Below the pieces are notes generated by a model that was not told the DNA's origin, ran no database searches, and was given only the letters and a program-made list of their open reading frames with translations. Positions 43,741-62,034 of a stretch of DNA of 64,000 bases are shown piece after piece. Position 1 is the first letter of the stretch, and each line of letters starts with the position of its first letter. This DNA is from Phaffia rhodozyma (taxonomy: Eukaryota > Basidiomycota > Tremellomycetes > Cystofilobasidiales > Mrakiaceae). The stretch is taken from assembly GCA_014706385.1 (NCBI GenBank), contig JACGZH010000007.1, positions 689,501-753,500 of the forward strand, in the 5' to 3' direction. Position numbers and translations under genes: made by a program.

Positions 43741-44786
43741 ATGAGATTCTTTTCAACAGCCATCGTCGGCCTTCTCTCGGCCATATTTGTCGTAGCCCAC
43801 GCCGGACATGGTGATCATGACCATGCCGCCGCCGCTGCCGCTCCTGAGGGTCCGATCAAAAAGTTGCAGATCGGTATGAACAATCTTTTGAAATATATCA
43901 CCTTTCAGCTTAGAGTCCCGTCTTTGTTTTTCGAGCACTTGATGATCACAGACGGACTACTGATATCATACTTGATTGATTCTCTTGATCCGTTTTTTGT
44001 GCGTGTGCGTGTGCATCGTTGGGCCGGGTCTGGTTTGTGTTGAGTAGGAGTCAAGTTCAAACCCGAGTCGTGCTCTTTGAAATCTCGAAAAGGCGATAAG
44101 CTATCAATGCACTACGTTCGTTCTCCCATCTTTCTTGATTAAGATCATTCAAGGACGAACTCCGCTGATTTTTTGAATTTTATTTTTTTCTTAAATCTCC
44201 TTTTCGGAACGCTTGGAAACGACTGGCATCTCGAATCTTGCGTCTCGAATCCATATCTGACAATCAGACCGGAACGCTACACGACGGTGGAAAGAAGTTT
44301 GATTCATCACTTGATAGGAACCAACCTTTTGATTTCACACTCGGCGCCGGTCAAGTCATCAAGGGTTCGTTTCCTTTCTTTCTCATCCTTCTTTCTTTCT
44401 CACATTCTTTGACATTCTGTATCGGGACTAGAGAAGAGAATTCAGGTCTGACCCGTGTCTTGTTTGTCGTTCACATCGAAACCCGACGGGGGAATACTTT
44501 GGAAATCTCGCAACCTAGGTTGGGATCAAGGTCTACTCGACATGTGCATCGGTGAGAAGAGGAAACTCATCATCCCTGCTGATATGGGATATGGTGCCCG
44601 GGGTGCCGGAGGTGTCATCCCTGGGAACGCAGCTCTTGTCTTTGAGGTTCGTTCACTTCCATTTCCCTTTCGTTATTTCTTAAAAAAGAGGGAAACAAGG
44701 AATCTTGTCAGTTGACTCGTCTTGGTTTCTCGTTCGAATGACAGGTCGAGCTTTTGGATATCAAGAACAGACGGACAGAGCTCTGA
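43741..44786 (+). CDS. FPR2: ER FKBP-type peptidyl-prolyl isomerase (FKBP2/Fpr2 type)
   Basis: Catalyses proline isomerisation during folding of secreted proteins. Five exons: 43741-43873, 44048-44115, 44268-44364, 44519-44646, 44745-44786. The signal peptide is [21 protein letters not shown], followed by a His/Ala-rich linker. The FKBP core contains [60 protein letters not shown] and [20 protein letters not shown], with active-site residues Tyr, Phe, Asp and Trp in the expected places. The C-terminus is [17 protein letters not shown] is the ER-retention-type end also found on human FKBP2, so luminal ER location is likely. Confidence 0.95.
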
Positions 44787-45195
44787 GGTTCATACTCTAT
44801 CTCACCGTATGGTTCGAAAGTTAAACGAAAGGGAAAGAAATCTTATAGCGTACAAGAACACACACACGCGCGCATCAGCGTTTTATAAATGAAGAAAGTT
44901 GCTCGAATATGTCTACATTTCCTTTCCCCCTTATTTTGTGTGCGTACAATGGGCAAAGAGAACTGAGGGTATTTGTAGATTACGTAGACATACAGAGAAA
45001 GACAGACCGAAAACTGGATAGTCAAGAGAACTTGACGAACGGACATATGGAAAGAAGAAATCGAAAGGAAGAAACAACAAAGATCCGAGAGGATTAAGCT
45101 AGAAGATACATCTCAAGAAACGATAGCCATAAGGGTACGAAGAAGGAATAACAAGGGGAAAGAAACCTCCCTCAAGGAGGACCCGACTCCTGAAA
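44787..45195. other. 3' region between convergent FKBP and Myb-like genes
   Basis: A/T-rich non-coding DNA with two 3' ends. No supported gene. Confidence 0.55.
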
Positions 45196-47285
45196 TCAAA
45201 TCAATTTGGGGAATATGATAGACTGAAGGTAGAGGAGTCGCAGTGTAAAGTAAGGGATATCAGCATACGTTTCTGCGTACGTCACGTTTTCCTGATTTTT
45301 AACCAAAGGAAAGACATCGTTAGAGATTCACGGTTCAACTAGGCGACTGGAAACATGTCTAAAAAGGAAAGAGGGAAGGGCGAACATCGAATCGACCGAG
45401 AACGTTGATGATATCCTGTTCGGTCAATGACCATCCTTCTTCTTTCACATCTTTCCACTGAGAATTTAATGTTATTTCCGCTCAAGAAGTTAATTTCAAG
45501 AACGAATATGTAAACAGAACAAAACGGAAGAGACGTACCAAGAGTTCTCTAGCCCGATGTCGGACAATCGATGGACTCTCCTTCCCAACCTCTCCATCCT
45601 CCACAGCCACCGTGTTTCTCCGTTTGGATGATCCTGGCCCTCCCGTCAGCTGTTTACCGTTAGCATTTGAGTTGCCCTCAGGATTAATAGCGGTGTGATT
45701 AGATATGCCGCCAACGGTGGAGGTTGAGTCAATGAGGTCAAGTTCGGCGTTGGAGGCTGTTCGTTTTCTTCGTTCCGTCAGCCGAGATGAGGACACCTAC
45801 ATAATGAAAAGGTCGACCCTTTCAGCCAATATCACACGCGAGCAGAACAAGCGCAGAGCACGAAGCAAAGCAGATAAAATAAAGAGGGCAAACATCGCTA
45901 GTAACACTCTCTCCATCCGACTCTTCTGCTTTGTCCATCTCTGCTCCAGAATAGTTGATAGAATTTGTTGCTAATGGCTTGGCGATAGAAGCATCTAGCG
46001 TAGTGACACCCATGTTGATGTGTTCCATCGAGTTGAAAAAAGGCCAACCTGTGATATAGGGCGCGTACTGTTTAAGAAAAATGTGTTAGATGACACATCA
46101 AAGGGCTTCAGTCCAGGCGAGAGAAACATATCACGTACAACTGGATGAGCCTAAATTGACTCAAAGGGACAACAGAACAAAATAGAGAGAGTAAACACTT
46201 GTTGATGTGTCTTTGCGAGATCGAGACAAATGAAAAACCGCAAAGCACGAACCGCCAAAAATGTTTTGATAGTGGCTGGTTCGGCCTCTGGACGCTGGTC
46301 CTCGTCGTTCCATTGTGCGAACGAACGTTTAAGCTGTCTGACCTTTATAAATTCCCTCTTCAGCTATACGATCAATAACAAAGACAGGACCGAAGCGAAG
46401 CGTTCTTCAAGCGTCAGCGATCGTGCAATATGATCAGGACCGAAGCAGAAAGTCTTGTTGAAATTGTTCGGATAGACAACGTACCCTAGAAAACGCGCTC
46501 TTACATTCGTCAGGTCCCTTCGGGTCCCCTCCGCTCTTGTCCTCACTCCCAGCCAACAGATTCGCCACAGACACCCAGGATTCCGAGAGAAATCCACTAC
46601 CTAGTTGATTACCCATGTCCTTTTGTCTGACTAGTTCTCGAACCAGCGTCCCCTTATCTTGCGCGGACCACTTGCAACGGGCTTTGTATTTTCTCTTCGG
46701 CACCAGAGCATCGGGACCTGCGCTCTGTCTGGACTGATGTGTCTGTTGAGACTGATGGTGAGCTATCCGTTGAGAAGGCTGTCGGGATCGAGAGCTGGGC
46801 TCCGGACTCTGATATGATGAAAATTCCGACAGTTGACGGTGATGCTGTTCGAGTTGACCGGATGGATGATTCAGCGCGGGAGAAGAGGACGAGGAAGACG
46901 AAGGGGTCAGATGAACGTATTGAATGCGATCCGAGCCGGTCCCGTTTTCGATTCGGTCATGGTCTGGAGGAGAAGGAAGCGGCAGATGTGATTCCTGCTC
47001 TTGGGGTAGCTCAGAGAGTGAATATGGTCCTGCTGGAATATCTAGAGACGCATGGATAAGGTGGTTTTGGTTTTGGTCTAGGTCTTGGTCTGGAGCCTGG
47101 TTTTGTCGAGAGTGAGCATCATCTAGAGTGACATCGTGGTGGTGAGAGAGGTCGTGGTGACGACTTTCATCGGTATGATGGTCATTGTTGCCTGCATCAT
47201 CGTCATCATCTACGTCTTGATTCGACGGTGGAGGAGGTTGAATGGATAGCAAATCATGTTCATCGTCCTGGGTGATGTCGACCAT
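45196..47285 (-). CDS. Myb/SANT-like DNA-binding domain protein
   Basis: From ATG 47285 an acidic, His/Asp/Gln-rich low-complexity N-terminus (about 190 residues) is followed by KYKARCKWSAQDKGTLVREL and GFLSESWVSVANLL, which resembles the trihelix/Myb-SANT fold of fungal transposase-derived or transcription-factor-like proteins. Downstream exons encode LKRSFAQWNDEDQRPEAEPA, YAPYITGWPFFNSMEHINMG, a Ser-rich segment with an RRKR-type basic patch (about 45760) and WKDVKEEGWSLTEQDIINVL. The last exon may read ENVTYAETYADIPYFTLRLL and stop at 45196. A three-residue exon near 46145 is suggested but unproven. It is probably nuclear; targets unknown. The domain call is tentative, the existence of the gene is well supported by codon character and splice signals. 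Confidence 0.65.
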
Positions 47286-47745
47286 CGTCCTCTTGGGCTG
47301 CTCACGTTGCTGATGACGGTGAGATTTTGGAAAGATTTTGGACGAAATCTCTGGAGCCGGGCGAATTTCAAGTCCAGATGATTTATTTTTGATTTACACC
47401 ATACATAGATAGGATTGAAATGCAAACACGTGACGTTAGTGAAACACGTGCCCCTTGGTACACACGCGAGATGACGCCAGAATCATCATCTTTTGGTACT
47501 GTTTTCTTTCAGCCACCACCGAGAAAACAGGGTGGGAATCGCTTGTCTCTTGCGCTCCTGGCTGATGCTTATGTGTTCCTCTGATAGCATAAGGAGGAAC
47601 GGGAACGGGGACAGGTTGGCAAAGAATGACTCTAAATCACGAAATATCCGTTTGCTAACCTTTATATATCTACAGAGAAAACACAAACAGCCAACTGCTT
47701 TAACGATTGACTTCCCCACAAATATACGGTGTTGGACAATTGACC
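47286..47745. promoter_or_regulatory. Divergent promoter with two CACGTG boxes
   Basis: The 460 nt between the Myb-like and UPF0643-like genes contain two perfect CACGTG palindromes, 47427-47432 and 47445-47450, 18 nt apart. CACGTG is the E-box bound by bHLH factors (Cbf1/Pho4/SREBP-like in fungi). The tight spacing suggests a real site serving one or both genes, though function is inferred. Confidence 0.5.
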
Positions 47746-48696
47746 ATGCTCGTCGCTCAACCACACCACTCTACTTCGTCCATATCACACCGCTATGCTC
47801 AATCTCTTCATATATCTCCCATTCCAAGTACTAAACCCAACGGAGTGAATCGTCAGCCAGAAAGATATATCCCTCCGGTACCAGAAGTCCCGCTCTCTGA
47901 ACAATCCTTCAAGCTTCAAGAGGCCCTGAGAGCATTCAGACCGTTGAGTGGGAAATACGCAGAGGTGTCTTATAAAGATGCGTTCAACTGGGAAGACATT
48001 CAGCTCGACGAAGATATCGAAGGAGAATGGTTTGTCCGTTTGAGTTTTGCTCCATAACAAAATCAAATCAAAGACACTTACCTCCGTCACCGGGCAAGAT
48101 AGGTACTGCGTGGCGTTCAGATCAAAACGAAACAGGTTGGTCATCAACGACGAAGCACTATACACAGCAGATTCACTCGCACATGAAGAAGCCAAGAAAG
48201 GGGGAGGTGTAAGTCGGCCCTTCTTTACCCTTGTCTTGTCCCGCGCACTCAAGAGGTTGATCAGAAAACTTGCCTTGGACGCTGTGTGGGTATTTGAAGC
48301 TATTGATGTACTGGTACGGAGTGCCGGATATAATCACCGGCGTCAATTTGGCAACTTGTATCTGGGAGGTGAGACCGATCTAAATTGCCCCCGTTTTGTG
48401 CTTAGAAAAGAAATTAACAGTCCAGGCTGATCTCTGTGTACACATTGTTTACTGTGAGAAGAGTCGAGCACATGCCAGAGCCGCTAATTCGAGACCCGAG
48501 CATATCAAAGCTATGCGTCTAGCGGCACAATCGTACGAGATGTACACACTGTGTGTCCTTCCTTCTACCCCTATTAAAAAAATCGGGAAACTAATTGATT
48601 GCGTCGTTAACTCCTCTTTGGTGATGCAGAGAGAGACATGTGATTTGGAAAATCTCTGGAGAAAAAAGGATCTCCATCGAGCCTTACGTCGAGTAA
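47746..48696 (+). CDS. Conserved fungal protein, UPF0643-like
   Basis: The function of this family is unknown. From ATG 47746 the first exon runs to about 48030 and encodes FKLQEALRAFRPLSGKYAEV and FNWEDIQLDEDIEGEW. Then WYCVAFRSKRNRLVINDEAL and SLAHEEAKKGGG (to 48209, donor GTAAGT), LLMYWYGVPDIITGVNLATC (48300-48368), SRAHARAANSRPEHIKAMRL plus AAQSYEMYTL (from about 48463), and finally ERHVIWKISGEKRISIEPYV, stopping at TAA 48694-48696. The motif order (GEWYCVAFRS, AHEEA, YWYGxPD, ATCIW, PEHxKAMxLAAxSYExYxL) fits the UPF0643 family of fungal proteins. The protein is likely cytosolic, with no signal or membrane segment. Confidence 0.75.
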
Positions 48697-49291
48697 ATCT
48701 GACAACCCTTGGCCTTTCCTTCTTCCGTTTTCCCCAGCGCCTCGTTCCTTCTCCCTTTCCCTTCCACCGTGTCACCCATATAGAGTCAATTTTGTAGATC
48801 TGATAAACACCAGCATACCTCTTTATCTCCTCTTTCTTTCGTAGAAGAAAAGAACAGTTGTACACCCATAGCTCTCCTCTTATCTCAATTTCTCTGTACT
48901 CATTAGATAGATCGTCAACGGACCGGAAGGGAGAAGGACGACGACATAATCATCGTGGAAATCCTCACTCGAACACCCCGCAATGTCTTATAAAAAGCGC
49001 ATCCAGAAAAAAGAAACGAATCCATCGAGAAAGCAAGCCAAGACGAGAAACAAGCTAAAGATAGAATACAAAGAAAGAAAAGAAGGAGGAAGGAGAGACG
49101 AAAGGTAAATCGAAGGACGATCAGGCAAAAGAAACCTGTATCGGAGGCAAAGGCTAGACACGATAGAAAGACAAAAGAAAGGGAACAATCAAAGCTGTAG
49201 ACTCCTAAAGGGAAATGATGAAGTAGACACATATCCACTGAAGGTATATGAAACGTGAACATCCCTGTAAAGCCCAAGGCTATACATACTC
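48697..49291. other. 3' region between UPF0643-like and KDM5 genes
   Basis: Non-coding DNA with A/G-rich stretches (about 49010-49110). Short ORFs are low-complexity and not supported. Confidence 0.55.
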
Positions 49292-56735
<7,444 letters not shown>

Positions 56736-57024
56736 CTATGTGTTCTTCAGGCTGCCTTGAAGAGGTGCTAGCGAAGGAAGAATTAAGGACAAGAGGAGAG
56801 GTGAACCGATTGGATGAGAAGGTCGACGATAGATAGAAGAAGGGTAAGATTAGTCGTGAGAAGATTTCGAGCGGGTCATCGGTTCATCCTCCTCGTCATA
56901 CTCTCTTCCTATTTGCCTTCTCCTCCTCTCGAATTCCCTCTTCGAATGATCGATGAATCGACTCCAAGTTATTTTCCTTCCTCTAACCTTTCAGTATAAG
57001 CATACATCGTATCTGTCTATCAGG

Positions 57025-57666
57025 ATGACCCATTCGCGACCGAATAAATCGGCACCCGCTCCCCCTCCCTTGTCACCTTTGACGAACGTATTCTGTCGAT
57101 CTTGCGCCAGAGTCATCAGTATGCATCACCTTCTTCCTATCCTTCTTCTATTCTTCATTCTCAAGCATGGAACAGCTCATGTCTTTGTCCTGAATCCTCA
57201 TGTGCGCTCGGTAGCACCCCGATCAAAATCACAGTCATCTACCGATACGCCCCAGAAGTACTGTTCGGCTCGCTGTCGATCTAACAAACCCACAAAACCG
57301 ATCGACCGAACGATCCATCAAGCGTGGTTGACCCACCTCGACCGATCGGCTACGCCTATCTCTACAGAATTAATCGAATCCGAAGTTTTTGATCCTATTC
57401 GACAAATTTCTTCGCCCTCGAAGTCTGATGTGTCAGAGGGAGATGCTCAGAAGGCAGGTGAAGAGAGGGCGAGGCAAAGGGAAATGGTTAGGCAGGCGGG
57501 TCGGAGGCTCGTTGTTTTCGGATCCGATGCTGGAGTTGAAGGAACCAACACCCAGAAATCAGAGTTTGACCCGAACACATTTGAGATAGTGCAAGGTCCC
57601 CCTTGGAGACCAGTCGAAGGAAGCTTCGCCAAAAATGAGTTCTGGGTCAGACGAACGGTCCTCTGA
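57025..57666 (+). CDS. Small conserved fungal protein with a Cys4 motif
   Basis: From ATG 57025: a Pro-rich start, then VFCRSCARVI, an intron 57119-57214 (GTATGC...GGTAG), then TPRSKSQSSTDTPQKYCSAR and CRSNKPTKPIDRTIHQAWLT, and a C-terminal part rich in charged residues ending EFWVRRTVL at 57666. The pairs CRSC and CSARC form a probable zinc ribbon or knuckle. The pattern of Cys pairs, a PRS segment and a KYCSxxCRxxKP motif looks conserved, but I cannot name a function. The unspliced frame is also open, which can mislead ORF callers. Confidence 0.65.
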   Translation: MTHSRPNKSAPAPPPLSPLTNVFCRSCARVISMHHLLPILLLFFILKHGTAHVFVLNPHVRSVAPRSKSQSSTDTPQKYCSARCRSNKPTKPIDRTIHQAWLTHLDRSATPISTELIESEVFDPIRQISSPSKSDVSEGDAQKAGEERARQREMVRQAGRRLVVFGSDAGVEGTNTQKSEFDPNTFEIVQGPPWRPVEGSFAKNEFWVRRTVL

Positions 57667-57981
57667 TTGGGAAGAAAGCTGTATCAATATATAAATCCCA
57701 GCACTGATATGACGTTTGTAGAAATTGTACATTATTTCATATGTTCCTCGTTCAATCTTTGTACAATAGAAGGTAAATGTAGATAAAAGGAGAAAGGTAT
57801 GGAGGGAGAAGACATGACAAAGAAAGCTGACCAACGAGTCATCGTTCTTCTCTTTGTTTGTGAGACGGTGAGTAAAAGAAGGATTAACTCGTCTACGAAG
57901 TCAACCAAAAGCCACAAGAGGGAATACTGCGAGAAAGTATAGAGATGGGTTATGAAAGAAGTCCAGTATGATCCTCGCCTT
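57667..57981. other. 3' region between convergent genes
   Basis: No supported gene. T-rich 3' flanks of the Cys4 protein and the Coy1/CASP gene. Confidence 0.5.
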
Positions 57982-60900
57982 TCACCTCCTCAAAGGCGGC
58001 ATCTGAACAGGGTCACTGATATCTACTCCACCGCCACTCGCCAATGAACCCCATAAGCTAAGAATCACCAGCAGGTGCAACAAAGCCGCATATAACTACA
58101 TCAATCCGTTTTCAACGCATCAAAGCATGAAGAGTAGATAGTCAGTCGACAGACTGTATAGCTCAGACAAGGCCAAGAGAAACAGAGTCATAGAGAAAAC
58201 TTACGACAAAGATTGACCGCGCGCGTCGATTTCCGATAATTCCCCTACAGAGTGCAAAGACTGCACGTTCTATTGGGTTCAATGCCTGAATCGCTCTTTG
58301 CGCTTCCTGCCAAGACCCCGAATCAAAGTTTCGAATTTCAAGATCCATGATGTAAGTCATCATGAGGACGGAAATGGACGCCTACGAGGGTTAAGTACTG
58401 ATGAACCAAGAAGAATTACATACTCTGCTTTTGAAGCTTTCAAACGGATTGATCGAATCCTCGTACTTGTCCTTGTACTTCCCAATTTCATCTCCCCTCC
58501 CTCCTGCCAAACCCGAGATGCCCAAGTTTCCTAATCCTCCACCACTACCAGTCCTAAGATTACTGGACGAGTTTCCTGAGTAGTAGCTTGATGGACCGGC
58601 GACAGCAGAGGAGTCTTCTCGATAGGAACCCATATATCGAACTTTTTCATACAATTTGAGGTTATCTGCTTGAAGAGACTTGATCTCGGTTCTGAGCTCA
58701 GAAATAGACTCGAATTGTTTCCGAAGCTCCTAGAAGAATCATATTTGAAGAGACAGAGTTGAGATACAGTCAGACCCCTTTCTTTCCTGATAACACGTTA
58801 GTTAGGTTGATGAATGACAAACCTCTTCCAGTTCGGCGTTCCTTGCCCTAAATCTGTCTCTCTGAGACGTAACGATAGGGAGGATAGAATTATCAGAGCT
58901 TCCAGATTGGAACGGAACGGGAGAAGCTCTCGTCTTGTCCTGCGCATCAGCACAAGTCCAAAAAATGTCCACAGGACAGTTCAGTTTGATGTGTCTGCAG
59001 AAGCCGCTAACGCATCTTGAAAGAAGATGCGACTAACCGAACCCGTACCAATCTCTAATCCTTCTAACCCTCCACTCTTTGCTCCCCCAACTGCCGATCC
59101 AGCTTCATTCGATCCACTGTGTGCATCCGACACTGATGTCTTGACAGCTCCTCCATTGGGTTTGTTGATCTGCAGTAGGTCATTCTCCAACCGCTCGTTC
59201 AGTTTCTTTTGTCTCTCTAGCTCGGCCTGAACGGTTTGAAGCATCTGCTCAAGCTCAGTGGTTGCTCCTGAAGATTCTTCTTGGGACACCTGGATTGAAA
59301 CAGATATAGAGACAGAAATCTTAGGTGAATTCAGACAAAATCGAAAACTGAATACCACCATCGAGAGTAAAAATTAGCGGACTTGCCCTAAGCTTTGTCA
59401 GCTCGTCCAACACTTTTCTGTTCTTCCTGATTAGCATCTCTTCCAAAGACTCTCCTTCCTTTTTGATCTTGTTGTTCTTAGCAGCATTTGGGTTTGGCAG
59501 CTGAATTTCATTGCGATTCTCAAGGTCCTCGCTCAAGTCGACGTCACCGAATTCGACGTACTGGTTATAGAGTTGCAAGAAAGGAAGAAATCAATATACG
59601 TGGTTCTCCGAACAAGCCGGAGATAACAAAGTACAAGACTCACTTTCATGATTTCTAATTCTCGCTTGATCTCATCGTAATCTGTGTATTCTTTAGCACG
59701 TTGCCTAAGATGTTCAATCTCCGCAGCCTATCACAAGATCAAAGACGGAAGTGAGAAGAAAAGAGTCGGCATCAGCGATAGCTGATCCGAGTTGATAAGA
59801 TGGAGAGCTTAAGAAGGAGAGTAACGCACCTTTAGACCGATCTCCTTGTTAAGGTCCTCGATTTTCTTGCGCAACGTCTTTTCAGACGAGCTTCGAGAGT
59901 CTTTCTCCAGATCCAGCGCTCGAAGTAGTCGAGTGGATTCTGATTCAAGCTCAGACACCTGGGACTCCAACTGTTTGACCCTATTTAAGGCATACATTCA
60001 TCGAGCAAGGATGGATGACTGCTTAGTACGTACGGTTAGTCAGAGATTGATGATAACAAAACGACAGACCGTTCGGCATATTGAGAACCAGATTTGACAC
60101 TTTCGATCTCTGCCCTTAGGATCTCCTATATGATCACATGACAGACCAATTTGCGAGAAGAAAGTTATTAAATGCGCCATCCGGTTGATCTTTTGAAAAA
60201 ACCTTGACATACGTTTCGTCTTTCCACGCTACCGACACGTCCGTTGGCTCGTTCCAGATCACCCATAAGCATGTCCAGCTCACTCATCCGACCGACTACT
60301 TCGTTATCCTGCTGTTGAGACGCCTTGATTAGCCGGGCTTGGGTTGAATCCGAGGTTGTGCGAAGGTCGGTCAGCTGGGATTTAGTCGTTCGAAGTTGGT
60401 TGTTCAGATCTTGTTCTCTATGAACTCAAACCAAAGTCGGAGAGACATTTTGAGCACAACAATATGTTTGGATGCCACCTTTCCGTTGTAAAAGTAGACA
60501 AGAGGCAGGAAACAACAAGAAAGGACACAAAACGAACCGCTCTTCGTAGTTTCTCATACGTTCATCATACGTGGCGTTTAGTTCGTTCTCCTTCTGAGTT
60601 ACCCGTTCTTGAATCAGTTCTTCCATCTATACCGTTCAATATTATAAGCAAGAATGGCGATGCATGAAGCATCAATTGTGAAGACAAGATAGAAGTGAGT
60701 CCAAACTTTACACAACCAAATACTCAGAAGAAAAGGAGATGACGGACCTTCGCCTCCAAGGCGTCTACTTTGTTCTCAGCCTTTTTCCTCTTCTCTTCAG
60801 CTCCAGCAATCTCTCCGACCTGCTTTTTCAGTTCTTGGTTCTCCTCCCTTAACCTTCCCAGTTCGCTCTCCAAGACTTGAGCTTCGGCGACTTTTACGGT

Positions 60901-61601
60901 TTGGTCCTGTGAGATGAAACCCGCTCACCCAGATCCCGAGAGACAAGGCGCACTGTCAGTCATAGGTTACGAGATAGCAGAAGATTAAGATCGGCTCTCA
61001 CGACGGCTGCATCGAGCAGAGGATATGGATCCGGTGCCTCGGCCAACAACTTGTAAGCATTTAGAAAGGCGTTCTCCGCTACTTTTGATCGTCTAGTGAG
61101 CTGGTCAATCTCGGACTGGTAGGCTTTTAACAAAGACTTGATGGACTCGAGCTTTTCGGCATCCGTCGGGATCTTTTTGAACTCTAGTGTATTAGTTTAC
61201 AAAATCAGACAAGGGTAGAGCAGACATCCAGTAGCATGAATAGGAGAATAGTGATCAGACGGATCAAAACGATCACCAAGATTAGAAGAAGATGGGAAAT
61301 AGGTTATGTGATCGAGCACTCACCTCTGGTCTGTTCAGCGAGCTTCTTCCTGCCTACTACATTCTCCTTCTGGTTCTCAACCAGTTCCAGGGCGGTTGTG
61401 TCCAGGGACTTTTGCAAGTCGGTAAGGTTGATATCTTTGTATGCATGATGTACACATGAGCCGAAGTAAGCGAACAAAACAAAACAAAACAATGAGCAAG
61501 ATGGTTCTGATCGGAAAGAGCTAAGCACACATGAGATGTAAATATGAACGAAAAGGACATGTACCTCGCCAGGTCGAAAGAGCTGTTGAAAAGTCTGCCA
61601 T
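57982..61601 (-). CDS. COY1: Golgi golgin CASP/Coy1
   Basis: A membrane-anchored coiled-coil tether of the Golgi. From ATG 61601: MADFSTALSTW, then DINLTDLQKSLDTTALELVE, the conserved CASP N-terminus, KIPTDAEKLESIKSLLKAYQ and AFLNAYKLLAEAPDPYPLLD. Long coiled-coil segments follow over at least ten exons (about 60950-58700). The C-terminal conserved block contains KYKDKYEDSINPFESFKSR, LNPIERAVFALCRGIIGNRR and a transmembrane segment LYAALLHLLVILSLWGSL, ending in DPVQMPPLRR, stop 57982-57984. The order coiled coil, PF-F motif, N-R-R and single C-terminal membrane helix identifies CASP rather than CUX1. Exon borders are approximate. Confidence 0.92.
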
Positions 61602-62034
61602 GATCGACGGGGATGAGGAGGGGTGAAGAGAGTGAAGAGAGATGGAGAAGAATGGATGGATCAAAGTCTATTCAACGGGACATGTAACATTCTCTCTCCT
61701 CTCAAAGTTCCCTTACTGCTCATCCTGAACACAACTTCATAGCACAATATCCATAGTATTGATGTGCGCCTCTCTTCTTTTCATCTTCTACGCTCATCTT
61801 GTTTAACCTTCGATTTTTTCACTTCTTGAAAACTCCTGTCGCCTGCTCAGGTATCATCACTATTTTCTGCCAGAAAGACTTGTGGATAGCTATGTAGATG
61901 ATCAATTGGAAAGAAGATACAATCTATAGGATTCATTGGTGTTAGGGTTAATCCCCTTTTTATTCATCCGCTCTCTCATTTTACACTCTTCTTATTTCTG
62001 TTTTTTCTCTTTCCATCTCTAACCATCACAAACA
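61602..62034. promoter_or_regulatory. Divergent promoter, COY1 / cyclophilin
   Basis: 433 nt with no supported gene. A T/C-rich tract (about 61960-62020) leads to the cyclophilin start codon. No recognised factor site. Confidence 0.5.
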
